From positions 1 to 35,198 of the forward strand of contig JABITU010000158.1 of the NCBI GenBank assembly GCA_018668195.1: a stretch of DNA of 35,198 nucleotides, written 5' to 3'. This document shows positions 27,596-34,853 of this stretch, piece after piece. Position 1 is the first letter of the stretch. Each line of letters starts with the position of its first letter. Under the pieces are notes generated by a model. The model worked only from the letters and a program-made list of their open reading frames with translations. It ran no database searches and was not told the DNA's origin. The position numbers and the translations under genes are program-made. The DNA is from Tateyamaria sp. (GTDB lineage Bacteria > Pseudomonadota > Alphaproteobacteria > Rhodobacterales > Rhodobacteraceae).

Positions 27596-27622
27596 CGTGA
27601 AAAATTCCCCTCTAATTTCACG
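27596..27622. promoter_or_regulatory. Inverted repeat around the regulator's ribosome binding site
   Basis: CGTGAAA (27596-27602) and TTTCACG (27616-27622) are perfect 7-bp arms with a 13-base spacer; on the minus strand the spacer holds the AGAGGGG ribosome binding site and the start codon is 3 bp away. It fits a dimeric-repressor operator or an RNA hairpin with the binding site in its loop. Confidence 0.5.
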
Positions 27623-27630
27623 AAACAGCA

Positions 27631-27667
27631 GCGTCAATGAAAAATCAAGCGGGTTTTTCATTGACGC
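27631..27667. repeat. 14-bp perfect inverted repeat at the fRMsr stop codon
   Basis: GCGTCAATGAAAAA (27631-27644) and TTTTTCATTGACGC (27654-27667) are exact reverse complements with a 9-base loop. The repeat covers the last codons and the stop codon (27645-27647) of the reductase gene. No T-run follows on either side, so it may be a transcript-end hairpin or a regulator site rather than a standard terminator. Confidence 0.8.
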
Positions 27668-28109
27668 CAAAAACATTTTCCAAAATTTGAGCCATATGAT
27701 CGGCATCATCTTGCGTAAATGCGTTAGGCTGATCGCTGTCGATATCAAACACGCCAATCAGCCTGCCCAAACCATCCCAAACCGGCAAAACAAGCTCGGA
27801 TCGGGTGGTTGAGGCGCAGGCGATATGTCCTTCAAACGCATCTACATCCGGCACCAGCTGTACCTCGCCGGTGCGCGCAGCCGCCCCACAGACACCCCTT
27901 GAGAAAGGGATATGCAAACATCCATGTGCACCTTGATACGGCCCAATCTTGAGCATTTCGGGGTCAGTCACGCGGTAAAAACCCGTCCAGTCAAACCGCG
28001 CATCGCTGTGATGCACTTCGCAGGCAACCGTCGCCATCAGCGCAACTGCATCCGTCTCGCCACTGGTCAAAGACGCAATGGTTTTGGACAATGCAGCATA
28101 ATCGATCAT
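27645..28109 (-). CDS. Free methionine-(R)-sulfoxide reductase (GAF-domain fRMsr)
   Basis: A 154-residue GAF-fold enzyme that reduces free methionine-R-sulfoxide to methionine. FDWTGFY, IGPYQG, RGVCGAA, GHIACAS and FDIDS are the family signature. Cys64, Cys74 and Cys98 have the same 10- and 24-residue spacing as the three functional cysteines of the yeast enzyme (recalled as Cys91, Cys101, Cys125), so it should be active. Its ATG overlaps the thiolase stop (ATGA). It lies 51 bp upstream of the betaine-cassette regulator on the same strand. Confidence 0.92.
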   Translation of the reverse strand: MIDYAALSKTIASLTSGETDAVALMATVACEVHHSDARFDWTGFYRVTDPEMLKIGPYQGAHGCLHIPFSRGVCGAAARTGEVQLVPDVDAFEGHIACASTTRSELVLPVWDGLGRLIGVFDIDSDQPNAFTQDDADHMAQILENVFGVNEKPA

Positions 28110-29278
28110 GGGCGCTCAATGGCGATTGCCGTTCCCTCGCCGCCACCGATGCAGATCGCGGCCACGCCGCGTTTCAATCCGCGTTTTTCCAGCGCGTTCA
28201 ACAAAGTCACAATAATCCGGGCGCCAGATGCACCAATCGGATGACCAAGAGCGCAGGCACCGCCGTTTACATTCACTATATCATGACTCAGGTTCATCTC
28301 TCGCATGAACGCCAAGGGGACGACGGCAAAAGCTTCGTTCACCTCCCACAGATCGACATCATCCTTGGACCAACCAATCCGCTGCAACAGCTTTTGCGCA
28401 GCCGGCACCGGAGCAGTCGTAAAAAGGCCCGGAGCCTGAGCATGGCTGGCATGACCAAGAATGCGTGCGCGAATTGGGATGTTTTGCGCTGTGGCGGTGT
28501 CTTGTGACGCCAGCACCAAAGCAGCCGCGCCATCCGATATAGAAGAAGAATTGGCCGCAGTCACGGTTCCCCCCTGGCGAAACGCAGGCTTGAGCAGCGG
28601 TATTTTATCCGGGCGTGCCGTGGCGGGCTGTTCGTCATCTGTGATCTGCACTGCGCCGCTGCGGGTCGATACGGAAACGGCTGCCAACTCGCCCTCAAAC
28701 GCGCCATTGCCTTGCGCCGCTTGCGCGCGCGACAAAGACGTCAGCGCGTATTCATCCTGCGCGGCGCGCGTAAATTGAAACGCTTCAGCACAGTCTTCGG
28801 CAAAAGTGCCCATCAAGCGGCCTTTGTCATAAGCATCCTCGAGCCCATCCAAAAACATGTGATCGACGACCTCACCATGCCCTAAACGCGCACCATTGCG
28901 CATTTTTGGCAGCAAATACGGTGCATTGGTCATGCTTTCCATGCCGCCAGCAGCCATTGTATTATTTTGGCCAAGCGCGATCTGATCAAAGGCGATCATC
29001 GCCGCCTTCATCCCCGATCCACACATCTTGTTTACGGTTGTCGCGGGCACATCTTGCCCCAGTCCAGCGGCAAACCCAGCCTGACGCGCGGGTGCCTGAC
29101 CCTGACCTGCCGGCAGTACGCACCCCATCAACACCTCGTCGACGGTGGTAAGGCCAGTGCCATTCAAGGCCCCTTTGATTGCGACACCGCCCAGATCAGC
29201 AGCACTGACCCCTGACAGATCGCCCTGAAAGCCGCCCATGGGCGTCCGCGCAGCTCCGATAATTACAACTGATTTCAT
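28106..29278 (-). CDS. Acetyl-CoA C-acyltransferase (thiolase)
   Basis: A 390-residue thiolase, condensing or cleaving acyl-CoA and acetyl-CoA. The acyl-accepting Cys86 is in NKMCGSGMKA; His346 is in CALGHPIGASGAR and Cys376 in AICIGGGEG, so the catalytic set is complete. GGMESMTNAPYLL and WEVNEAFA are also standard. It resembles the biosynthetic AtoB/PhaA type, but the direction in vivo (polyhydroxybutyrate, ketone or fatty-acid metabolism) is unknown. GAGGATGAG precedes the ATG. It is divergent from the STAS gene by 91 bp. Confidence 0.95.
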   Translation of the reverse strand: MKSVVIIGAARTPMGGFQGDLSGVSAADLGGVAIKGALNGTGLTTVDEVLMGCVLPAGQGQAPARQAGFAAGLGQDVPATTVNKMCGSGMKAAMIAFDQIALGQNNTMAAGGMESMTNAPYLLPKMRNGARLGHGEVVDHMFLDGLEDAYDKGRLMGTFAEDCAEAFQFTRAAQDEYALTSLSRAQAAQGNGAFEGELAAVSVSTRSGAVQITDDEQPATARPDKIPLLKPAFRQGGTVTAANSSSISDGAAALVLASQDTATAQNIPIRARILGHASHAQAPGLFTTAPVPAAQKLLQRIGWSKDDVDLWEVNEAFAVVPLAFMREMNLSHDIVNVNGGACALGHPIGASGARIIVTLLNALEKRGLKRGVAAICIGGGEGTAIAIERP

Positions 29279-29369
29279 TTCTCATCCTCTCAAGCGACTC
29301 AGGGCAACAGATTGGTAAGGATTGGGTACTAAACACAGAGTTGCCAACTAGAACACAAGGTGAACTAAA

Positions 29370-29708
29370 ATGGAACTTAGCACTCGATCCGAACTGAACC
29401 TACAAGTGGTACAGGTCCATGGTTCCCGCATTGATGCCGCGGTGGCAATCGAATTCAAAGACGGGATGCGGGCAAAAACTGATGGCGGCAGCGAAACTGT
29501 TGTTCTCGACCTAAGCGCTGTTGAGTTCATTGACTCAAGCGGCTTGGGGGCAATCGTTGCCGCAATGAAACATATGGGAGTGACGCGTAAACTGACGCTC
29601 GCCGGACTGACACCCACTGTAGATAAGGTGTTTCGGCTAACCCGGATGGACAGTGTATTCAAAATATTTCCAACGCTTGATGGCGCATTGACAGAACTGA
29701 ATCCTTGA
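29370..29708 (+). CDS. STAS-domain anti-sigma-factor antagonist
   Basis: A 112-residue single STAS domain of the SpoIIAA/RsbV type. VVLDLSAVEFIDSSGLGAIV contains the phosphorylatable serine in DSSGLG (residues 55-60). Such proteins, when dephosphorylated, bind an RsbW/SpoIIAB-like kinase and free its partner. The next gene encodes just such a kinase 28 bp away, so the two form a partner-switch pair. AAGGTGA precedes the ATG. Confidence 0.93.
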   Translation: MELSTRSELNLQVVQVHGSRIDAAVAIEFKDGMRAKTDGGSETVVLDLSAVEFIDSSGLGAIVAAMKHMGVTRKLTLAGLTPTVDKVFRLTRMDSVFKIFPTLDGALTELNP

Positions 29709-29736
29709 GAGCACGCCAATAATAGAGGGCGCTGTA

Positions 29737-30222
29737 ATGAACACAATTAACCAATTCTCACCGATTCGTATTTCAATCGATAGTACCCAAATGGCCGTAC
29801 GAAAAGCGCTCAAGGAATTACTTGATGGGCTGGCTCCGCTCGACCTAGATATAGAGGAAATGGGCACGGTCGAATTGGTAATGGCTGAGGCACTGAACAA
29901 CATCGTTGAACACGCCTACCCGGAGGGGAGTGCCGTGGGCATGATCAAAATCATTTGCAAACATGCTTTGGACGGCCTTCATCTGACGGTCATGGACAAC
30001 GGGCGCTCTATGCCAAATGGCCAGACCCCAGTTGGGTCAACGATCGACATCGACGTGGACTTGCAGGATATTCCAGAAGGCGGTTTTGGGTGGCTTTTGA
30101 TCAAGGGGTTTGCCAAAGAAGTGCACTATCAACGCAGAAGCTGGCAAAATATGTTGCAATTTCGTCTGGCTGTAGCAACGAGCCCGCCTGATCCAACTTG
30201 TCCCGAACGCGCCAACATATGA
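29737..30222 (+). CDS. RsbW-like ATP-binding anti-sigma/serine kinase
   Basis: A 161-residue GHKL-type (HATPase_c_2) protein. The N-box is VELVMAEALNNIVEHAY with Glu51 and Asn54/55, the G1 motif is MDNGRSMP at 86-93 and the G2 motif is EGGFGWLLI at 114-122. Proteins of this group phosphorylate the STAS partner and sequester a sigma factor or other target. No sigma factor and no PP2C phosphatase is nearby, so the controlled output must be elsewhere. Confidence 0.92.
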   Translation: MNTINQFSPIRISIDSTQMAVRKALKELLDGLAPLDLDIEEMGTVELVMAEALNNIVEHAYPEGSAVGMIKIICKHALDGLHLTVMDNGRSMPNGQTPVGSTIDIDVDLQDIPEGGFGWLLIKGFAKEVHYQRRSWQNMLQFRLAVATSPPDPTCPERANI

Positions 30223-30411
30223 GCGCAATTTCATGGTATTAACCTCATGCCAGCCAACTATTTTGTGCGACCATTGTTGGCACGGGCACATGCAAAACTC
30301 ACAAAATCCATCCTGTTTTCGCTCGGTTTGTAAGTACGCAGAAAATTATGGCTTTATGGGGCTAGTTTCGGCATCACGTTCAGCTGTCCAATACAGTTAA
30401 AAAGGAAAAGA

Positions 30412-30426
30412 ATGATTCGCTTCTAA
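30412..30426 (+). other. Possible 4-codon mini-ORF in the GGT leader
   Basis: ATG ATT CGC TTC TAA follows AAAAAGGAAAAG, a good ribosome binding site, 70 bp upstream of the GTG start of the gamma-glutamyltransferase-like gene. It may be chance. The remaining 273-bp gap also contains GCCAAC-N17-GTTGGC (30253-30281) and no gene. Confidence 0.2.
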
Positions 30427-30495
30427 AAATAAAGTGGACTTCCCCTACATCTTTATTAGATTTCGGAATTCTAACACGAACCTTAGGGGGATACT

Positions 30496-32070
30496 GTGCG
30501 CGACTTTCACTTACCTGGGCGATCACCCATACTAGCCGCATCGGCAATGTGTGCCACGTCACACCCTTTGGCCACCCAAACTGCAATCGAAACACTCAAG
30601 GCGGGCGGCAACGCCATGGACGCCGCGATCGCAGGGGCGGTGCTGCTTGGCATCTGCGAACCACAAATGACAGGCATAGGCGGCGATTGCTTTGTGCTTT
30701 GGTCGGATACCAACGGCAAGGTAAACGCACTGAACGGATCGGGCCGCGCGCCACGCGGGTTGGACGCCGCGCAACTGCGCGAGGAAGGGCACTCAGTCGT
30801 TCCACCGCTCAGTGCACATGCAGTAACGATACCCGGAGCGATTGACGCTTTTTGTAAGCTCTCGGACGAGGTAGGAAAGCTTGGCCTTGACCGCCTGTTG
30901 GCACCAGCCATCCATTACGCAGACGTCGGCATACCTGTTTCGCCTCGGGTCGCCTTTGACTGGGCTAATGATGCAAACGCACTGCAAGGTACTGCACGCA
31001 AGGCATTCTTAATTAATGGCACTGTGCCTCAGCCGGGGCAAATTTTTTCCGCTCCACGTCAGGCCGAAGTGCTGCGTCGCATTGCCAAACACGGTCGTGA
31101 TGTATTCTATTCCGGAGAAATCGCTGAAGATATGCTAGCCGTTTTGAACCAGATGGGCGGCAAACACAGCGCAGAAGACTTTGCTGATATGACCAGCACC
31201 GACACCACGCCCATCAGTGGCCCGTATAAGGGTATCGACCTGGTCGAGCATCCGCCGAATGGCCAAGGTGCTGCTGCCATTTTAATGCTGAATATTCTGT
31301 CACATTTCGACATTGCGTCAATGGACCCATGGGGCACAGAGCGCGTACACATCGAGGCAGAGGCGGCCAAGCTCGCGTATGACGCGCGCAACAGGTTCTT
31401 AGCCGACGCAGACAATACCACGCGCATTCAACACATGTTGTCGCAGGATACGGCGGCCAAACTGGCCGCACTGATTGATCCACAAAAAGCAATGAAAGCC
31501 CCTGCCGCGCTTAGCGAACAGGTGCACAAGGACACAATCTATATAACCGTAGTAGACTGTGACGGCATGGCCGTTTCGCTCATCTATTCGATCTTTAACG
31601 GGTTTGGATCGGGAATTGCTTCGGAAAAATTTGGTATTCTGATGCATAACCGTGGTGCAGGGTTCACCCTGAAAGAGGGGCACGCCAACGAATTGAAAGG
31701 CGGCAAACGCCCAATGCATACAATCATTCCCGGCCTATTAGCCAAGGACGGAAAACCTTTTATGCCCTTTGGGGTCATGGGTGGCGCTTATCAAGCCAAC
31801 GGCCACGCACGCTTTGTCTCAAACGTGGTGGATTTCGGCATGGACCCGCAGGCCGCAATCGACGCACCACGCGCGTTTTCGGATGCAGGCAACATGAAAG
31901 TCGAGCGCGGTTATTCCGACAAGGTCCGTGCTGAGTTGAGTGATATGGGCCACGATGTGACCATTCCGGACACTGCCATAGGCGGCGCACAAGCAATCCT
32001 TATCCGGGATGACGGCATTCTGGAGGGTGCAAGCGATCCGCGCAAAGATGGATGTGCCTTGGGATACTGA
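30496..32070 (+). CDS. Gamma-glutamyltransferase family protein
   Basis: A 524-residue Ntn-hydrolase-type protein of the GGT family, whose precursors self-cleave at a threonine that becomes the catalytic N-terminus of the small subunit. KDTIYITVVDCDG places that residue at Thr347; GFGSGI and the GKRPMHTIIP segment follow as expected. The classic TTH after the cleavage site is T-I-Y here, as in less-studied branches of the family, so glutathione may not be the substrate. No signal peptide is visible. It uses a GTG start with TTAGGGGG upstream. Confidence 0.92.
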   Translation: MRDFHLPGRSPILAASAMCATSHPLATQTAIETLKAGGNAMDAAIAGAVLLGICEPQMTGIGGDCFVLWSDTNGKVNALNGSGRAPRGLDAAQLREEGHSVVPPLSAHAVTIPGAIDAFCKLSDEVGKLGLDRLLAPAIHYADVGIPVSPRVAFDWANDANALQGTARKAFLINGTVPQPGQIFSAPRQAEVLRRIAKHGRDVFYSGEIAEDMLAVLNQMGGKHSAEDFADMTSTDTTPISGPYKGIDLVEHPPNGQGAAAILMLNILSHFDIASMDPWGTERVHIEAEAAKLAYDARNRFLADADNTTRIQHMLSQDTAAKLAALIDPQKAMKAPAALSEQVHKDTIYITVVDCDGMAVSLIYSIFNGFGSGIASEKFGILMHNRGAGFTLKEGHANELKGGKRPMHTIIPGLLAKDGKPFMPFGVMGGAYQANGHARFVSNVVDFGMDPQAAIDAPRAFSDAGNMKVERGYSDKVRAELSDMGHDVTIPDTAIGGAQAILIRDDGILEGASDPRKDGCALGY

Positions 32071-32077
32071 TAGCCCA

Positions 32078-32095
32078 AAGCTCGAGGATGAGCTT
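32078..32095. terminator. Small hairpin between convergent genes
   Basis: AAGCTC (32078-32083) and GAGCTT (32090-32095) flank a 6-base loop in the 29-bp gap between the convergent GGT-like and hspQ stops. It could terminate both transcripts; no strong T-run is present. Confidence 0.3.
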
Positions 32096-32099
32096 GTGT

Positions 32100-32426
32100 C
32101 TAGTTCAATTGAAAGTCCAGCTGATAGGATCCATCCTGAAACGGCCCAAAAAGATCGGGTATATCAGGGTGGTCTACTGGTTCTCCGGAATAGTCCACAA
32201 GAAGATTTTGCTCTGATACATACGCTACATAGTAGCTTTGATCATTCTCAGCGAGAAGATGATAAAAGGGTTGTGCTTTTTTGGGCCGGCTGTCCTCAGG
32301 GATCGCCTCGTACCATTCATCAGTATTCGAAAATTCAGGGTCCACATCAAATATAACGCCACGAAACGGATGCTTCTTGTGGCGGACAACTTGGCCTAAG
32401 TGGTATTTTGCGCTTTTTCTTAGCAT
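32100..32426 (-). CDS. hspQ: Heat-shock protein HspQ (hemimethylated-DNA-binding YccV family)
   Basis: A 108-residue soluble protein. AKYHLGQVVRHKKHPFRGVIFDVDPEF, WYEAIPED, PFYHLL and YVAYVSEQNLLVD match the HspQ/YccV family; in enterobacteria it is a specificity factor for the Lon protease and is heat inducible. The ATG at 32426 fits the family N-terminus with AGGGGG upstream; the frame's extension to 32507 is not needed. It is divergent from the AEC transporter by 84 bp. Confidence 0.92.
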   Translation of the reverse strand: MLRKSAKYHLGQVVRHKKHPFRGVIFDVDPEFSNTDEWYEAIPEDSRPKKAQPFYHLLAENDQSYYVAYVSEQNLLVDYSGEPVDHPDIPDLFGPFQDGSYQLDFQLN

Positions 32427-32510
32427 AATGTTGCGCCCCCTATCGACCGTGACTACACGGTGCAAGAGACATTTGTCCAATAATTGCCCCCTTTTTAATG
32501 GAAACAATCT

Positions 32511-33392
32511 GTGAGCCTCGCATTAACAGTCTTAGAAATTGTTGCCCCAGTCTTTCTTTTGGCGGGGATAGGCTTTGTCTGGGTCAAGATTGATATGGAA
32601 TACCGGATCAACTTTGTCACCCAACTGGCCATGACTTTGTCGCTGCCATGCCTGATCTTTGTCTCGCTCATGCAAACCAAGATCGATCCGACGGCACTCG
32701 CGGCGCTGTCTTATGCTGCAATCGTCGCCTATGCCGTGGTGACATTGGTTTTTGTGGGTTTTGTGCGCATTTTTGCCTTGGATATGCGCACGTTTGGCGC
32801 ACCGCTCATTTTTGGCAACACTGGCAACCTTGGACTACCGCTAGCACTTTTTGCATTTGGCGAGGTCGGGTTAAGCTATGCGATCATCGTCTTCGCCATT
32901 ATGGCTCTTTGGTCCTATACCTTTGGGATTTGGTTGGTCGCAGGTGCCGGATCTTTTGGCAAGGTTCTGCGCGAGCCGCTGGTCTGGGGCACAGTCTTGG
33001 GCGCGCTATTCATGTGGCAAGATTGGCAGACCCCAAAATTCATGACCAATGCACTGTCATTGATTGGCCAGATGGCCATCCCAATGATGCTGATTACCTT
33101 GGGCGTGGCTGTGGCGCGCCTGTCTGGACAGGGGGTCATTCAGACCGTTCTGCTCGCGGCGGTCAAACTTTTGATCTGTCTAGCCATCGCGTGGGGCGTA
33201 GGGCGTTACTTTGCGCTCGACCAGACGGCATTTGGTGTTCTGGTGCTGCAAGTGGCCACGCCGGTGGCGGTCACATCTTACCTCCTGGCGGAAAAATACG
33301 GCGCAGATGCCAAAGCCGTGGCAGGCCTTGTTGTTGCGTCAACTCTTATGTCAGTTGCCGCCCTGCCACTGATTTTGGCCATTGTGCTGTGA
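32511..33392 (+). CDS. AEC family transporter (auxin efflux carrier type)
   Basis: A 293-residue inner-membrane protein with about eight to ten hydrophobic segments. FGNTGNLGLPLALFAFGE is the conserved N-terminal-half motif of the AEC/BASS-like family, and the C-terminal half (LQVATPVAVTSYLLAEKYGAD) is also characteristic. Bacterial members export or import small organic acids; no substrate can be assigned. The start is GTG with GGAAA about seven bases upstream; the overlapping ATG at 32499 is out of frame. Confidence 0.9.
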   Translation: MSLALTVLEIVAPVFLLAGIGFVWVKIDMEYRINFVTQLAMTLSLPCLIFVSLMQTKIDPTALAALSYAAIVAYAVVTLVFVGFVRIFALDMRTFGAPLIFGNTGNLGLPLALFAFGEVGLSYAIIVFAIMALWSYTFGIWLVAGAGSFGKVLREPLVWGTVLGALFMWQDWQTPKFMTNALSLIGQMAIPMMLITLGVAVARLSGQGVIQTVLLAAVKLLICLAIAWGVGRYFALDQTAFGVLVLQVATPVAVTSYLLAEKYGADAKAVAGLVVASTLMSVAALPLILAIVL

Positions 33393-33454
33393 CAAAACGT
33401 GATTTCCCTTTGGATCAAAATACTGTACAAACTAAGGAAAAGCGAGTGAGGCAT

Positions 33455-34045
33455 ATGAGCAGACTCTTTCGCGCAATGGCATTGGTACTATTGGCAGCCA
33501 GCTGCGGAATTGGGTCAGGCAAGGCCCCCCGAAATCTGGATAACGCCTGTTCCATAGTTCGTGAGCGCCCAAACTATGTCCGTGCTTTCAAGGCAGCTGA
33601 ACGCCGTTGGGGCGTGCCAATTCATGTCCAGATGGCCACTATTTATCAAGAAAGCAAATTTGTGTCGAACGCGCGTACGCCATTTCGCTACTTGGCGGGT
33701 GTGATTCCCCTTGGGCGCAAATCAAGCGCCTATGGCTATGCTCAAGCGCTTGATGGAACTTGGAAGGAATACCAGCGCGACGAAGGCGGCCGTTTCGCGC
33801 GACGCAATAGTATACGCAACGCCGCCGACTTCATTGGCTGGTACATGGCAGGATCGCAAAAGCGCCTGGGCATTTCAGTCACCGATACTCGAAACCAGTA
33901 CCTCGCCTATCACGAGGGACGCGCGGGTTATGCAAGGGGCAGCTATCGCAGGAAAGCTTGGTTGATGCGTGTGGCGAGCAAAGTTGACGCGCGTTCAGAC
34001 ATGTATGCATCACAGCTTCGTAATTGTCGGGTGCGTGGACTATAA
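33455..34045 (+). CDS. Lytic-transglycosylase-like (SLT) lipoprotein
   Basis: A 196-residue envelope protein with a lipoprotein signal (LVLLAASC, Cys17). The SLT-type fold is indicated by RRWGVPIHVQMATIYQESKF with the catalytic Glu66 and by SSAYGYAQALDGTW; YLAYHEGRAGYARGSY follows. It would cleave peptidoglycan glycan strands with formation of 1,6-anhydromuramic acid. The ATG has GTGAGG directly upstream. The frame is open further 5' into the AEC gene but that part has no family resemblance. Confidence 0.9.
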   Translation: MSRLFRAMALVLLAASCGIGSGKAPRNLDNACSIVRERPNYVRAFKAAERRWGVPIHVQMATIYQESKFVSNARTPFRYLAGVIPLGRKSSAYGYAQALDGTWKEYQRDEGGRFARRNSIRNAADFIGWYMAGSQKRLGISVTDTRNQYLAYHEGRAGYARGSYRRKAWLMRVASKVDARSDMYASQLRNCRVRGL

Positions 34046-34099
34046 AGCGTTTCAGCAAGCCTTCACCTTTTGTTTCAAATCGATGGATTTATCGAAGGC
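34044..34099. repeat. AAAGCGTTTCAG element and nested hairpin after the SLT gene
   Basis: AAAGCGTTTCAG (34044-34055) overlaps the SLT stop codon. Immediately after, GCCTTC (34059-34064) pairs with GAAGGC (34094-34099), enclosing AAATC-GATG-GATTT (34077-34090). It lies in the 131-bp gap between convergent SLT and lolA genes and may serve as a bidirectional transcript end. Confidence 0.5.
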
Positions 34100-34176
34100 G
34101 AAAACACCGTTTGATGCATAACTTTTGAGCTGATGCGTTCAATTGCAAGTCAAGTTTCAGGTATTTGTCGACTGCT

Positions 34177-34767
34177 CTAATTTCCACGCTCCGGCAAATC
34201 AAACAGTGTGTTCGGCAGGGATCCACCAGCTTTCATATCTTCTAGGATGATCGTCGTTTGCCCGCCACCGCTGTCATTTACGATCCACTGTCGTAGTTGT
34301 ACGGGAGCGCCTGTAAATTTCATCTGGATGCTTCCGTATTGACGGTGTTTGGGATCTTGGGCAGTGATCACGGTCGCCTTCCCATCAAATGCGTGCCCCA
34401 CCACCATATCAGCCTGACCAAGGTTCACATTCCGCCCAAGAATGATCGACAAGGGTGTGCGTCGCAGCGGGTAGGTTTCTGGCGACTGGTTTGACTTGCC
34501 GTCAAAGATGTAAACGGCGTTTGCACTGGCCAAGACAAGCGCGCGGTCAGGTGGATTATATTCAAACCGCATCTTGCCAGGCCGCTTGATATAGACAGTG
34601 CCGGTACTGACCGTGCCGTCGTCGTTGATCTGCTCAAAGCGCGCCTCGGCGGTTTTAAGATCGTTCAGATAGTCTGAAATTTCGTTCAAAGACAATTTAT
34701 CGGCCGAGGCCATTTGAGCCATCAAGAAAGCCGCGCCCGAAACAGATACAATTTTCGATACTTTCAT
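34177..34767 (-). CDS. lolA: Outer-membrane lipoprotein carrier protein LolA
   Basis: A 196-residue periplasmic chaperone that ferries lipoproteins from the LolCDE complex to the outer membrane. The signal peptide (about residues 1-22, ending MASA) is followed by the family pattern: LKTAEARFEQ, GTVYIKRPGKMRFEYNPPD, DGKSNQ and PLRRTPLSIIL. Length is normal. AAAGGGGAG precedes the ATG. It is directly downstream of ftsK (86-bp gap), the usual alphaproteobacterial arrangement. Confidence 0.95.
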   Translation of the reverse strand: MKVSKIVSVSGAAFLMAQMASADKLSLNEISDYLNDLKTAEARFEQINDDGTVSTGTVYIKRPGKMRFEYNPPDRALVLASANAVYIFDGKSNQSPETYPLRRTPLSIILGRNVNLGQADMVVGHAFDGKATVITAQDPKHRQYGSIQMKFTGAPVQLRQWIVNDSGGGQTTIILEDMKAGGSLPNTLFDLPERGN

Positions 34768-34853
34768 ACCGCTCCCCTTTTTCGGAATGTGATCATAAGC
34801 ATCAATATAAGGTTGCAGCCTGCGTTATGCGATATCAATTGGCCGCTGGGCAC

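Noticed and set aside
27609..27637. TTGACG (minus strand, 27632-27637) and TAGAGG (27609-27614) at 17-base spacing as promoter of the XRE-cupin gene
   Set aside because: Transcription would start about 9 bases before the ATG and exclude the AGAGGGG ribosome binding site. The -10 match is also poor.
32648..33454. A long open frame leading into the SLT lipoprotein gene, as if the protein had an N-terminal extension of about 270 residues
   Set aside because: It overlaps the AEC transporter in another frame and has no family resemblance. The lipoprotein signal at 33455 marks the true start.
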